Source of the DNA: Rhyacophila brunnea
Taxonomy: Eukaryota; Arthropoda; Insecta; Trichoptera; Rhyacophilidae
Length of the DNA: 64,000 nucleotides
Assembly (NCBI GenBank): GCA_022495005.1
Contig: JAGYXB010002030.1
Location: forward strand, 186,001-250,000
Reading direction: 5' to 3'
The position numbers were made by a program, and so were the translations under genes. Shown here one piece after another: positions 1-11,710 of the stretch; the stretch's first letter is position 1; every line of letters begins with the position of its first letter. Under the pieces are notes generated by a model. That model was given only the letters and a program-made list of their open reading frames with translations, made no database searches and was not told the origin of the DNA.

Positions 1-1420
1 TCTTTCTTTAGAAAATAAATAAGATAAAAGATAAAATAAATATTGGCCATTACTAATTATGATTGGTATCGGGGCGGTCAAAATTAGCTTACTCAATATT
101 ATTAAATTTAATAAATACACATTTAAAGAAATTAGTCAATATACTTATCTCAAACCTTTAATTTTAATGTGTCAATATTTACTACGGAATGACAACAAAT
201 CATTAGCGTTTCGTGTGGTGCATTCCTTTCTATATTTTTATGGCTATTTGTTGATTTTTGCTTAACTAGGAGGGTATCTCCATAAGGGTAATGAATAAAG
301 GGTCAAATGTCGAGTCAGGACATGGGCGAGCATAACCTCGGAATAAACTGTTTGTGTATATTTTCTAAACAATATCTATTTATCATTTTAGTCTGAAAAT
401 ATTCACGATAAACTCGAGAAACATGTTGATATGGTAATTATTCACAAATATTTATCATTTTGTTATTATTTCATATTTTTAAGGGATTTCTTAAATTAAA
501 GAAATAGCCCTAGTTCCTAGTAAAAATTGGCTAGGGGTGATAAGGTTAACCTACTCGACATACATCAAAACAAAAACCGAAAAGATTTGCGGTCGCCCTT
601 GTGCATTGCACATTTAGCACTTATAATCGGGGCGGCCCTGTCTATCGATAGAAGAAATTAAAACCAGATAATTGAAAACGTTTAGTTTGAAAGTACATAA
701 GCGTGTGAGGTTGCATTAGGTACGTTACGTAAATGGACAATTTCCAGAGAGGTTTTAATCACCATATTGATTTGAGCCATAATAATATTGTATTAATAAC
801 AATTTACCCCGCGGAATGATTTACGAGGCAGTGCTAATGCATCAATGATACTGATTTATGACTTTATTTATATACTGAATAATAATCACCGTTCTCGAGT
901 TATTTCATCTGGCCTCGCGGCCGCTCTATTATTAAAGTCCCAGAGTAATGCTCCGGTCACGGCTTATGAATTTATATTACCATATTTTAGATACGTAAAA
1001 TTGTTTTTTCATTATACGATGCTCTTGCTCGCAATCAATTCTGAATATCTCCGCTCTTATGAGGTGAATTAGATAATTTGAATTCATTTTGTTTAATATA
1101 AAACGAGTGGGAAATTATACGATAACAATAAACACCAATCCTACCCACAATAGCATTTATTTAATTTTAAATACATTTGGCACCATTCACATTGAATGAG
1201 ACGCTAATTTCGATTCATAAATATATATTTTTTACACCAGTGTTCCTTCTTATAAATGGCTGAGGAGAACCGACCTATATAATATTAAGTATGTACCTAA
1301 GTCCTAAATGAAATGTGTAGAAGATTCTTACTAACAAGTAAATTCCATTCCTCAACTGATTAAAAAAATATAGGATTTGTTTTTTATCAGGAAAACAGAA
1401 AACTAGCTGTGTTGGCCAGT
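1..1420. other. AT-rich stretch without a recognised gene
   Basis: I see no coding region here. The small open frames have no recognisable domain, no supporting splice context and no bias away from the surrounding AT-rich composition. A slightly GC-richer patch near 585-650 has no recognisable identity. Confidence 0.6.
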
Positions 1421-1439
1421 TTAACTCTTTCATCAAAAG

Positions 1440-1965
1440 ACTTGAAAGTATTAGGCGCACAGAAATATGCTCGGGTTTATAAACGTAGATATAATATTTT
1501 TCGGTTTATGATGGATGGGTGGTTTTTCTGTTGAGGAAAGAGTATTAGGAAAACATAACACTTCGCACGGTAAATTTATTAAAATCTTAATTAAATGTAG
1601 AGTTTCGAATAGCAATGTATTTATGTAATCTGTCAGTTTTTCACTGTGAGCAATTAATTCACTCTACCTACCGTACTACCCAATTAGCAGCACAGAACAG
1701 TATAATATATAGACTTATTTTATAGTCGTACTATTTGATAGTAAATTACAAATAAACGTTTAGTAACAGGTGACTAGAAAACTAGATAGGTAGTACCTAT
1801 GAATTTTCTTCAAAGTATTAGGCGCACATAACAACATTAGGGTATTTTGGAACATGGTCGTAGAGAGTTATATTAATTAGAGTGTTTCTGTCTCAGTTGG
1901 CGCTGTCAGCTGATCTTCGTCGGTTGGTTTTTCTTCAAGGAGAGTATTAGGCGAGCATAACATTG
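1440..1965 (+). repeat. Recurring AGTATTAGGCGCACATAAC-like motif
   Basis: Variants of the word GTATTAGGCGCACATAAC occur near 1447, 1540, 1816 and 1940. The 1540 and 1940 copies are preceded by a shared GGTTTTTCT-plus-purine context, so the repeated unit is longer than the word itself. A fifth variant (GTATCAGGCGCACATAAC) lies near 53477. Spacing is irregular at about 90 to 280 bases, so this is not a simple tandem array. The origin is unknown; decayed tandem duplication or fragments of one dispersed repeat are both possible. Confidence 0.45.
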
Positions 1966-1979
1966 CAAAAGTTGGCAAG

Positions 1980-3000
1980 GTGTAATTTATTTATTGCTCA
2001 GCTTTTTAACTCGCATCTTGTAGTTAGCGGAACAGTATGTCATTAGTAGTTGAGGGACAGATAAAGTGAAGTAGTGACAAGTGTAACCGGTTGACATGCG
2101 GTATTTCGCTGACTATGATCGCGGGACCCGTCGAGCGAAACGTATAATATGTATTAGATTTATTTTCTCTTCGTTCATAACCTTAATATGTAGGTATTAC
2201 AGAGTGGAAAAGACTAATTGCTAATTAATTATTATTTAACGTTTACGTTGAAAAAAATGTCACACATATATCGCTGAATAATTAAGGGGGGACATGCTCA
2301 GCGTAGGTCAAAATGGAGCTTTTGTTCTATTTTCAAAGCATGATCCTGGACATTCATTAAGCGTTGTAGATAATCTATTTATATAATTTTGAAGCCTTAT
2401 TATCCTTTATATTTATTTTAAACATTTGATGACTGCATAAAGTATTTTTATTACATAAAATAGTATTCTTTTAAACCTCTCGCTCTAATGTTTTAGAATA
2501 TAGTCATATTTCAGTACATAAATGTGCAGTGGTGTTAAGATTTTTTACATTTATTAATTTTTAAACGCATTTATAAAACCATCAGTATAATTTATGTCGA
2601 CATTATTATAGTGAAATATTTACGATGAAAAATTATATTGATAATCTCTGTGATCCCAAATTTGACAAGAATTAGGCATTTTATTATTCAAAAAATCGGC
2701 AAGATTAACACATTTGAAGATAATCTAAAGATACTCATTATAAGCTATGTCTTTGACCATTCAGGTGTGATAAACATCCTACGAATAATGATTGCTTTAT
2801 AATAATTATTGACCTAAGAATAAGGTAGTGTTTTTTTTAAATACGCCATTTCTTTTGGCATTCCCCAGTGTTTAATACTTTGGACGCTGAAGACGCACAT
2901 GCGCGTAATGTATAGTCAGCAGCGAATGAGTTAAGCTACAACATACGGCCGTAGCCATAAATTGACAAACTATAATTGAAGTAGGGAGTAAAATAATGTT
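1980..3000. other. AT-rich stretch, nothing recognised
   Basis: No reading frame with family resemblance and no terminal inverted repeat were seen. A weak resemblance between about 2495-2630 and 47160-47280 (ATAGTCATATT-CAGTACAT and AAATATTTACG words) may be an old shared repeat. Confidence 0.5.
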
Positions 3001-3004
3001 AACG

Positions 3005-3062
3005 CGCGTGTTTGAACATGTACCGTTTAAAAAAATCGGTTAGGTACATGTTCAAACACGCG
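3005..3062. repeat. 20-bp perfect hairpin with 18-nt loop
   Basis: The arms 3005-3024 (CGCGTGTTTGAACATGTACC) and 3043-3062 are exact reverse complements, separated by an A-rich 18-nt loop. It may be the collapsed core of a foldback element or a hairpin-forming transcript. No second copy was seen in the window. Confidence 0.8.
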
Positions 3063-3554
3063 TCAAATCTAAGAAAATATCTAGTTTTCTGTCAACCTTT
3101 AATTTTAAATAATAGCAACACTATGTTTATTTAAACCAATCAAAAGCAAGGACCAACACGATTGAATCGTTGCGTGTAATTGCAAATAGTGTTAAAACGT
3201 TGGCTGCGACGGTTGTTGGATCGGGTTGGGTCTGCGCGGCTGCCAATGTAATTAATTAAGCCTTTACCAGATTTGGATAAAAGAATCCTTTTCCACCATC
3301 GTCACACAGCATTTTAACGCTGTCATTAATTATAATATTCAATCCTGGAATAGCTACGGAGTGTTCGTTCTTAAATGAATTAGCATTAATAATATGTGAA
3401 ACTGTGAAATTTTAATAGCCCATAAAGACATCTCTGTTCGCATCACTCATTTCTCATTTCCTAGTACATTATTATTAGTATTCAACACGTGGGGGATAGA
3501 TTAAACTTTTAAAATGCTTTTTTAATCTGTATGTTTATTTATACTACTTATAAA

Positions 3555-3690
3555 CGTCATTGTGTATGTGTGTGTGCGTGTTGTCACTGTTTAACGTGCC
3601 AGGAAATTTATATTATTATAATTTACATTGCAAGATTAGTTTCGCAGCATCACCCACACATGCACACACACATACATATCAGATTAAAAA
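3555..3690. repeat. GT-rich then CA-rich microsatellite pair
   Basis: An imperfect (GT)n run at about 3560-3583 is followed by an imperfect (CA)n run at about 3650-3680, so the two could pair as an inverted repeat. The open frames across this region are composed of these repeats and are not genes. The rest of 3063-4360 holds nothing recognisable. Confidence 0.6.
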
Positions 3691-4360
3691 GACGACTCGG
3701 CCACATTTGTGTTCGAAATTTAAATCCCAGATTATTATAAAAAAAGAGCACACACATAATATAAATCTATTGATTTATAGTCAAATTCAGGGGCCAAAAG
3801 TCACGACTCAAGATCTCTCGTATAAACTTCAAAGGAATTGTGAGAAAGTGAAATGAATTTTAAATAGGTAGATACAAAGCTTATAAAGTAATCAAACTGC
3901 CTTCCGAGAGATTAATAAATTCGGCTCTTTTCTTTTGCACTTAACGACCACCATTGATTTTTTGGAACCGTTTATATTGCTACGATCGGTTAATTAAATC
4001 AATTAATAATTATACAATTTACTTCAGTTGTATATTATGTTTTATTCGTGTGATTCGTATTATTTTGTTATTTATTTAAATATCTAATATAAAAACAAAC
4101 GTAATGCAATTGATGGATTAACTAGGTAAGTAAGCCGGTACTTGTTAATCGTGACGTACAAAGACTGCGAAAGAAGCGATTCAATATTGTCAGTGAAATG
4201 TAAAATATACTCCCGACTCGCTACAAATTAAACATATTCCCTACTCGCTACAACAAAAATATTATTTCAACTGTGTCCTTTAAAGTGCCATTAAAGATAG
4301 ACTTGGATGAATTCACAAGTAGTCAAGAGTACCAAGAGATGTCACGGAAAAAATAAGTCT

Positions 4361-4712
4361 TCGAGATGTGGCTGTATAGACGCATCCTAAAAACTCCTTG
4401 GACTGACCGGGTGACAAATGTTGAAGTTCTCAATCGATTGGGAAAGGACCGAGAAGTTCTGCGTAGTATCAAAACCAAGAAAGTACAGTAGGTACCCTCG
4501 GCCATATTATGAGAGGACGAAAGTACAGCGTTCCCCAACATTTCATTCAAGGAAAGATCAATGGTAAGCGTAGCAGAGGACGGCACCGCATTTCGTGGCT
4601 TAAAAACCTCCGTGATTGGTACGAGTGCAGCTCCACCGAACTGTTCCTTGTAGCAGATGACAGATCTAAGATAGCCTTGATGGTGGCCGACCTCCGCTAG
4701 GGGATGGCAAAA
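4361..4712 (+). pseudogene. Non-LTR retrotransposon reverse transcriptase, C-terminal tail (RTE-like)
   Basis: This is the extreme C-terminus of a retrotransposon reverse transcriptase, a family that reverse-transcribes its own RNA at a nicked target. The first part reads FEMWLYRRILKTPWTDRVTN followed by a segment ending in KTKKVQ. After a frameshift near 4490 comes GHIMRG, then GKINGKRSRGRHRISWLKNL, and it closes with a conserved DLR and a stop at about 4700. The W-YRR-L-I-W and GRR-ISWLKNLR signatures are typical of insect RTE-like elements. The catalytic YxDD domain and the endonuclease are absent, as expected for 5' truncation at insertion. It is not expressed as an enzyme. A far more decayed relative lies at 43200-43450. 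Confidence 0.85.
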
Positions 4713-4850
4713 TAATAAGTTTGTTGAATCGATTATCTGAAAGGGAGTATGTAACGATTGCTGTAGAATTGATAATATAAGAATTATTATGAAGAAATAT
4801 TCAGTCGTTGGCTGTGTTTATTAATTCTACAATATTATAACCGAGTTCTA

Positions 4851-4973
4851 ATGCCGGGCCCACACTGGCAACATGACGCGCGACAACCTCGTTACATTTT
4901 ACGATAAGTATGATAATTATCGTAAAATTTAACGAGGATGTCGCGCGACATGTTGCCAGTGTTGACCCGGCAT
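4851..4973. mobile_element. Foldback MITE, family F1 copy 1
   Basis: The segment is almost entirely one hairpin. The left arm ATGCCGGGCCCACACTGGCA is mirrored by the right arm that ends at 4973, and internal words TCGCGCGACA and ACGATAATTATCGT pair across the centre. A second copy lies at 50588-50738. It has no coding capacity, so it would depend on a transposase supplied elsewhere. Confidence 0.85.
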
Positions 4974-5394
4974 AATACTTACGGAAACGTTACTCACGTT
5001 TACGAGGTACCTGCAATATCATGAGTTTGTTATGACATGAGAAATGACAGAGTACTATGATTATAGTAATAGAAAAACAATATTGTGATACCTGTACGTA
5101 GGTACATACTAATAATTATTATTTGAAACAAGTTTCACAGGTGAAGGCGGAGATTGGATAAACAATAGACTCAGATAATATACAAATACATAATGGGGCA
5201 GGTTGAACAGCCGGTGTAAGATAATCATATTTACGGTACCTATAGTTTACAATCGTTGTAATAAGTTACGATATTACAGTTGATATTTTGTGTTGTACAT
5301 CATTCGCACAGACCAGATTATTAAGATAGCAATATAATAGCCAGTCGCCATGGACCTAGGTTTTCAAACAGGGCTCGATTTATTACTCAGGTCA

Positions 5395-5790
5395 TAAAAA
5401 CACATACGACAAAATTGTGCACACTTTTTCATTAATACTTATTTGTTTTCGTTGGATTAAAGAATACATATTATGATATTACAAGGATATTACACATCTT
5501 GTTAGAGATTTTTTTCTAAACCAAACTATAATAGATAACAAATATTATTATATCTATAAAATGTCCAAAGTTATGTATGATTTAATTGCATAATTTTAGA
5601 TATTTTATAGATAGACGAGTATTTTTTGACTACACATTATTTCTTATGGCTTGGTTTCCCAGGGTTTAATTGAATTTTAAAAACTAACCCACAATGTCTG
5701 TAAATTATAGTATTCTTTCGATGAAAACAAATACGTATGACAGACAAAGTTTAGTGTGCACTATTTATGGCTGATCTTCACAAATGTAAC
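5395..5790. mobile_element. hAT-like MITE family H1, partial copy
   Basis: This partial copy shares internal H1 words with the full copies: GACAAAATTGTGCACACTTT, the TATTTTATAGATAGACGAG segment, ACGTATGACAGACAAAG and the GTGCACTATTTATGGC block that precedes the right end. The terminal GGGTGGAGG repeat is missing on both sides, so it is an eroded fragment. Confidence 0.75.
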
Positions 5791-6059
5791 CAGGTATTAA
5801 AAATAACAAATTATTATTCTTCAACGCGTGTTCCAAGTTAATCCCATAATTATTTGTACTAGCACATCCAAAAGGTAGTTAACGCATTTCCAATTATTTC
5901 AGTGTCATTCGTATCGAAAACTCAAAATAGACCTTACAAAATGCTCCGCTGGTTACCAAATCAACCACAAATAAAAACAATCCTGAAAATACTAAAATCT
6001 TTTGTTATAACGACTCTGGGCAATATGATTTATAGCACAATAAAACATGATTATAACTG

Positions 6060-6345
6060 AGGAAAAAAAACGTGAAGTGCCCCCGAGAATTAAATGGAAT
6101 TTATAAACATACATTCCGCAGCATATTCGATAAAATGTATCAAGCGCGCATAAAAAACGAGAAGGTATCGAAAAATGTCGACGCGGCAACGGAGGGCTGG
6201 TGGGGGGAGAAGGGTTGGCACGACATCTGGCGAAATGTTATTTTTATTATTGAAAGCATCCGTTTCAGAACTGCTCGCCTCGCCTTGGGGTCTTTTTGAA
6301 AAGGTTTAATAACGCAAGAGGGTCGCCGTTCGCAACAGCAATCAT
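6060..6345. other. GC-richer unique block, candidate conserved non-coding DNA
   Basis: The block stands out from AT-rich flanks by CG-containing words and a lack of transposon signatures. Overlapping open frames on both strands (for example a 75-codon frame from 6072 and a 71-codon frame on the other strand) have no recognisable domain. I infer possible regulatory DNA or an unrecognised exon; nothing seen distinguishes the two. Confidence 0.3.
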
Positions 6346-6892
6346 ACCGGTACATTATACTTTGCGATGTTCGGATGTTGAATTCATTACCTCTAGGTAC
6401 CTACTTATTATTTATTATTCGATAATTCCAACAATGACCAATATTCCAAAAAAATAAACACAATGCACCAACCCCCTCCATTGTACATATCGGATTATAG
6501 TTGTTTACTATGGACTTGTCAGTTTAATAAAATTATGTGTCCCATTTTAGGGAGACGCAAAACAAGGCTACCTAGGTACCTAGTTGTTGTGTTTTGACCC
6601 AAGACTTCCACCAACCTCTAGCATAATATGGTGGGGAAATGGTGTTTCCCAGGCCTGAAGGTTTTTCACGTAAGGCTTGGTGAACCACTAAACTGCAATA
6701 TAAACGAGATTATATTAGTATAAGCTGAATAAAAATGATGTCCGCCCAGTGAATGTCCGATAAGACGGAGAATAAGCCCAGTCGCACATTGAAAATCGTC
6801 TCGACTAGGATAATAGTCATAAATTAATCAAAACTGAGCGCAACATGCAACTTTATTAGGTATCTGCGTAACTAGGCAAGGCCGTGCGAGGA

Positions 6893-7090
6893 CAGTGACG
6901 TCACACGGCAAGTTAAGAATGACTTTGACAGTTAAGAGCAACATTCCAGGAGTATACCTGCGCTGTATATCGGGTGAAAATAATTGCGTGCGACTCCAGA
7001 TGGTTTTTTTCCAAACTAAAATGTTTCATGCCAGCAGTGTGCAGCAGTCCATAAAATAACGTGTGTTTTGTGAATATCGATGACGTCACA
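6893..7090. promoter_or_regulatory. Two CRE-like TGACGTCA palindromes
   Basis: GTGACGTCAC occurs at about 6895-6904 and GATGACGTCAC at about 7079-7089; the second sits inside the near-palindrome TCGATGACGTCACATCGA. TGACGTCA is the consensus bound by CREB/ATF-type bZIP proteins. Whether the sites are used is unknown. Confidence 0.3.
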
Positions 7091-7352
7091 TCGACATATT
7101 CGACACGTTGCAGACGAGACGATTTTAGATGTGACAGCCGGCTTAGACTACAATGTGTCGATATTGCTTGTTGGTTTTTAAAATTTAATTAAACGTAAGT
7201 AATTAATACTATCATCCGTGGATACTTGGTGATTTCAAATTTAAGTTGTACCTATACAATATTTCAAAAAAATGTTTAATTGTTTAATAGCGAGTCTTCT
7301 TAAATAACATATAGGTACATTCTTAGCACTATAATAATAGATAATATAATAA

Positions 7353-7737
7353 ATGTTTAGGAAAAAAGGCCTAACCCTCACAAAACAAATTTTACAGGAG
7401 AGGCAAAAAACATTTTTTGAGTGATTTTAGTTTAATATTTTTTTTTAAAATAAGCACAGACATTTGGTGCATGATGATTGATGATTTGGTGTAATATATG
7501 TTCGATCTAATAATAATTAAAAAAGTTATTACAGAAAAATCATTGTAATTGGGGATAAATGCTTTTTTCCATAAATTAATAATTAATTAATCTCAATTAA
7601 GACCTTAATTTAGATAATAATTCGGCATTTGCGGCTTACTTCCTTTTTATAGAACGTGTATTTAGTTGTATACATTGCTAGTATCTAATAAAAGCACTTT
7701 TCGAAAAATCGAGGGTTACGCCCTTTTTCCTAAACAC
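7353..7737. mobile_element. TIR MITE of about 385 bp (family M1)
   Basis: The left end TGTTTAGGAAAAAAGGCCTA at about 7354 and the right end at 7711-7737 are inverted repeats of roughly 26 bases ending in CCCTC. The interior is AT-rich and non-coding. No clear target-site duplication was identified. Confidence 0.75.
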
Positions 7738-7929
7738 AAGTTTATATACATATTTATATATATATATTATATATACACATATATTTATTATATTAAAACA
7801 GTACTTAAAGTTTAAAGGCATAAAATTTAATGTCTATTTAATGTTCGCGAATGTGGTCTTGTAAATGAAGATACTCTCGTGGAAGTAGAGAAGTCCAGAA
7901 AACAAAGGATTAATTTAGATTATCGTTTT

Positions 7930-8245
7930 ATGTGAGCGGCGTTTGAACGCACGTATTGACTGACTTCTAAAACGAAGCACATAGGTTACCCAACGTTACC
8001 GTTTTAATTCCAGGGATCCAGGGCGCCGTAATGGTGTAATAGCCCATAAAACACCGCAAGATCGCCAGAAATACGCTGGCGGCCGCAACAGACTGCGAGT
8101 TATGAGCGCCAGAGAGGAAAAATAACACATATCGAATGCCTTTATGAAATATTGACGATTTTCCCAACAAGACTTGCCACCCCGGATAAAAAGAAATTCA
8201 AATTCTCCTGCGCTCCTTCTTCAAGGCTGAAGTGAGGTAGCCAAA
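7930..8245. other. GC-richer unique block, candidate conserved non-coding DNA
   Basis: This non-repetitive block contains TAATGG and the words GCCCATAAAAC and TTTATG, which resemble homeodomain and Caudal/Abd-B-type sites. A 67-codon frame on the minus strand has no recognisable domain. Regulatory DNA is my inference only. Confidence 0.3.
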
Positions 8246-8392
8246 CTAACCGCCTCAAATATTGGTATAAAATTCCATCATTCTTGACATCCACATTTTT
8301 ATCGAGCATCCCAATTTACTGTTGGATTTTTAGACAGTTCCATCTACATAGAAATTAATTTCGCCTACGCAAACATTATAATTATCGTAATA

Positions 8393-8972
8393 GATTTTTG
8401 GGTTTCCACCGTGTGTACTTCCATTTTTCTACACCGACGTTTCAGGCCCGTTGTAGCAGTGTTGCCAACTAAAATTTTCAAAATTCAATAGATTTTTTCT
8501 TCAAAATATCAATAGATTGACAAAAATGTATAAAATTCAACGATTATATTTGGTGAAAGCATGCATATTGACATAATCTGACAAGCGACTTTTAAAAAAT
8601 CATGTAAAAAGTGACTTTTATTCATCACAAATATCATATCTTCTTTTCCTGACTCTTTTTAGTAGATCTACTGAAATTTCAGTAACCATGGCGACACTTC
8701 GTTGCAGAGTGTGGTGTAGGTATATGAATGTAAACGTTGCTCTACGAATGTCAAAAGGAATCCGATTAGCTAAGAGCAAACAATGCTCAGAGTAATGCGT
8801 TAATTGTTACGACCAGGGATACCGGCTCAAATATTGGATTTTGCTGATATTGGCGGAAGCCATGACGTTTTTAACCGTAACCCATCATCCCTATTAATAT
8901 TTTCAGGGTTTCTATGGATTTCGATGGCTTCCGTTATACACACGGTGGAAAAACAAAAATCTATTACGATAA
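8393..8972. mobile_element. Inverted-repeat element P1 (Penelope pseudo-LTR-like arms), interrupted
   Basis: The ends carry inverted copies of TCGTAATAGATTTTTGGGTT and CCACCGTGTG. The family is shared with 32486-32960 and 34472-34800. Its arms contain a CGACGTTTCAGGCCCGTTG block, equivalent to CGAAACGTCG preceded by a GGCC...GCC stem on the other strand, which recalls pseudo-LTR sequence of Penelope-like elements. The left arm is split by the hAT-like MITE at 8457-8699. Confidence 0.6.
8457..8699. mobile_element. hAT-like MITE nested in P1, with near-perfect 8-bp target duplication
   Basis: The element begins CAGTGTTGCCAACT and ends GGCGACACTT, a typical hAT-style terminus pair. It is flanked by CGTTGTAG at 8449-8456 and CGTTGCAG at 8700-8707 (7 of 8 identical). 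The related copy at 32486-32960 shows the uninterrupted target GCTCGTTGCAGAGG. Confidence 0.75.
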
Positions 8973-9285
8973 AGACAATCGTGAAAGCCTTAAACATTAT
9001 AATATTATAATTAACTCTCACTAAATATTGGTATCTAACAGTGTACAGGTGTTCCCAATTGTCCCAACCTCAGAGTAATGATAGGTATATAGAAACCGCC
9101 TATTTCTCGGCAAAATGAAGCCGTGTTTCTTGCTTATAACGCACAGTAGAACCTCGATTTTATTATTATCAACTTAAAAGGGGCCAATTGTATTAAACCT
9201 ACCTACCCTGTCCAAAACCCATCCTAAAATATCACGAATATTACATGCGCGTTTCGTTTACGTGACAAACTGTATGCTATGATAC

Positions 9286-9848
9286 CAGTAGCGAAGGGTG
9301 GTGGTAGGCTGTTAAACTCCGCCATAAATAGTGCACACTGAACTTTGTCAGTCATAAGTATCTGTTTTCATTGAAATAAGACTACAATTTACAGCTGATG
9401 GTGTTGGTTAGTTTTTAAAATGAAATTAAGCGCCGCGAAAACCAAGCTATAATAGATAATAGTCAAAAAATACTCATCACACTATAAAATATCTAAAATT
9501 ATGCAATTAAATCATACATAACTTTGCATATTTCATAGATAGAATAGTATTTTTTATCTATTATGGTTTGGTTTTGGCAGGTCTTAATGAATTTAACCTT
9601 AGACCATGAAAAATGTGTATTCTTAATCCAACGAAAACAAATAAATAGGTATGAATATTCGCTCAAAGTGTACCAAAACTATTATGGTTTCTTTTAGACA
9701 GGGTTTAATTGATTTTCAAAAACTAACCAACACCTTCTGTAAATTATTATAGTCTTAGTTCAATAAAAGCAAATACGTATGACTGACGAAGTTAAATGTG
9801 CACTATTTATGGCAGATCTTAACAGCCTACCTCCACCCTTCGCCACTG
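9286..9848. mobile_element. hAT-like MITE family H1, full-length copy
   Basis: Both ends are present: CAGTAGCGAAGGGTGGTGG on the left and CCACCCTTCGCCACTG on the right. Next inside are GTTAAACTCCGCCATAAATA and its mirrored partner at about 9800-9825. Flanking 8-mers do not match, so the target duplication has decayed or the copy was rearranged. Internal non-coding blocks are shared with the other H1 copies. Confidence 0.9.
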
Positions 9849-10089
9849 ATATTTAGCATTGAAAACAAATAAATACATAAATTACTAATACTTATTGGCT
9901 TCGACGAACAAACTAAGGCGATCCGATAGTATTTAATTATCATTTTATGACTTATTCGGGGGTACATTACGCTGAGTTGAAGTACGGGGTAACTCACCTA
10001 AGTATCAATCATTCAAGTCAGCTATGAAATTATTGTTTTGTTTCCACACCGATTTACACGGATGAAATGAGTCGGTAACCTCCTGTCTA

Positions 10090-10325
10090 CAAGTCTATCG
10101 CAAATGGTGTCTGAAGTTCTCGATCACGCCGCCCCCCGAACGAGCATTACTTGAAAGGGGGTCGTAGAAAATGGATTCTACTGGCCAAGGGAGGAGGACG
10201 CCGGAGGGGGTCGAGGCCCCTCCACGATCCCTCCTCCGGAGCAAAAATGAATACTTCGATTGCAAAAGTTTGCGGGCCGTGAAAATATAATTGCATTCGA
10301 AGTGCCCACTCTCTGCAGACTATGT
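10090..10325. other. GC-rich block with a purine-rich hairpin
   Basis: The stretch 10185-10245 (GGGAGGAGGACGCCGGAGGG, later TCCCTCCTCCGGAG) can fold back on itself. Flanking sequence is GC-richer than average and not repeated in the window. It could be a regulatory element; no coding signature was seen. The rest of 9849-11029 is AT-rich with nothing recognised. Confidence 0.3.
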
Positions 10326-11029
10326 ATGTATCAATCTTTCATGGAAAGCGTCCTGCTATTGACTGTTTACTAAGATTACTGTTTACGTTTTTGCATATTA
10401 TTACAGTGAGAGCTTCATAAAAAATAGTATTTTAAATTAAAAACAGTTTACACTTAATGTGTAGAAAAAATACCTATAGTCGAACCATATGGAAAGGCTA
10501 CTTTATACAACGAAAGTATGGTAAATTCTATACTAAATTAAATAAAATTGTATCCATGTTAAAGCACAGTTTCATAGCTTTGTGTTTATTCTGCATCTGT
10601 TGCACGTTATGTTAGGTTCGTACCTATCTATTATATTACTATTATGTCGTTTTATATTGTCATGGAATTATTGCATCCATTTGTAGGTACATAGCGGACT
10701 ACAATATGAATTCATTTCAAAGGCGGTGAGCTGATGAAAATAAACATGTGTACCTTCACAATTATAAGTAGGTACTATAGTGCAATAGTTGAATTATTAC
10801 GTAATAGTTAGGTAATATGAATTAAAGGCAGGGGTGGTTACATTAACTTGAATGAATGTGTAATTGCTCAAATATACGAATTAAAACTCAGCCTTTGGTA
10901 CTAGATGGTGTCATAAAATTAAGCACAAAATTTTGATACTTCAATCAAATTATTGCCCAATAATTTCATTCAATTAACAGACATAACTTGTTCGATTGGT
11001 GACATAATTATGCATACATGTCAGGAGTC

Positions 11030-11531
11030 TAGGAAATCCAATCCGGAGCCAAAATTCTGATCCCGGGATTTCGGGACTAAAATTTGACAATCCCGGGACT
11101 GGTCCGGGAATTGGCATTTTTCTCCATTGTTAATATAATTTTTTAAAATTTACAAATAACATTGATAAAATCGGTCAAAAATAAATCTAGTATAATTTAT
11201 ACTATTTAAGACATTTATTGTTAATATTGTATACGTTCAATATTGGAAATACATAAGTTTAATGGGAGTAAATAATATTGTAATGTAAATAATAATGTGA
11301 ATTTAATATGAGATTGCTGTTTCTGATAGTAAAGACTTAATGAATGGGAATGGGAAAAAATAAAATGAATCGGCAACTTACACATGGGTATAATAAATCA
11401 AACTTCATTCAAACTCAGTTTATTTCTGTAGTTATTTGTTATTAAGAGTATTTTTTGTTATATTTTCGTTTTTATTTTATTTTCCTTATCAATCCCTGGA
11501 TTCATAGGTATCGAAAATATTGGAATCCCTA
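11030..11531. mobile_element. CCCGGG-rich hAT-like element family N1, copy 2
   Basis: The ends TAGGAAATCCAATCC and TTGGAATCCCTA are inverted repeats matching the family nested at 54672-55433, in the opposite orientation. Shared interior words include GATCCCGGGATTTCGGGA, ACACATGGGTATAA and TTTAAGACATTTATTG. The flanking 8-mers CAGGAGTC and GTCGGGAC do not match. The copy lacks about 260 bases present in the other. Confidence 0.85.
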
Positions 11532-11710
11532 GTCGGGACCAACGCAATCAATGACTATACTAAAATGATACATGACCACATTGTGGTCTATGGTCAATTT
11601 ATTCGTTCGATATTGGTAATTTCGATGCACTAATTTCATAAAAATTACCATTGCAGTACAATTTTCGATAGAGAGAGAAATTAAGTTTCAAATACATCTA
11701 ATAATATGTA

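Noticed and set aside
3531..3856. Overlapping small open frames rich in C, V and H, T
   Set aside because: Produced by GT/CA microsatellite sequence.
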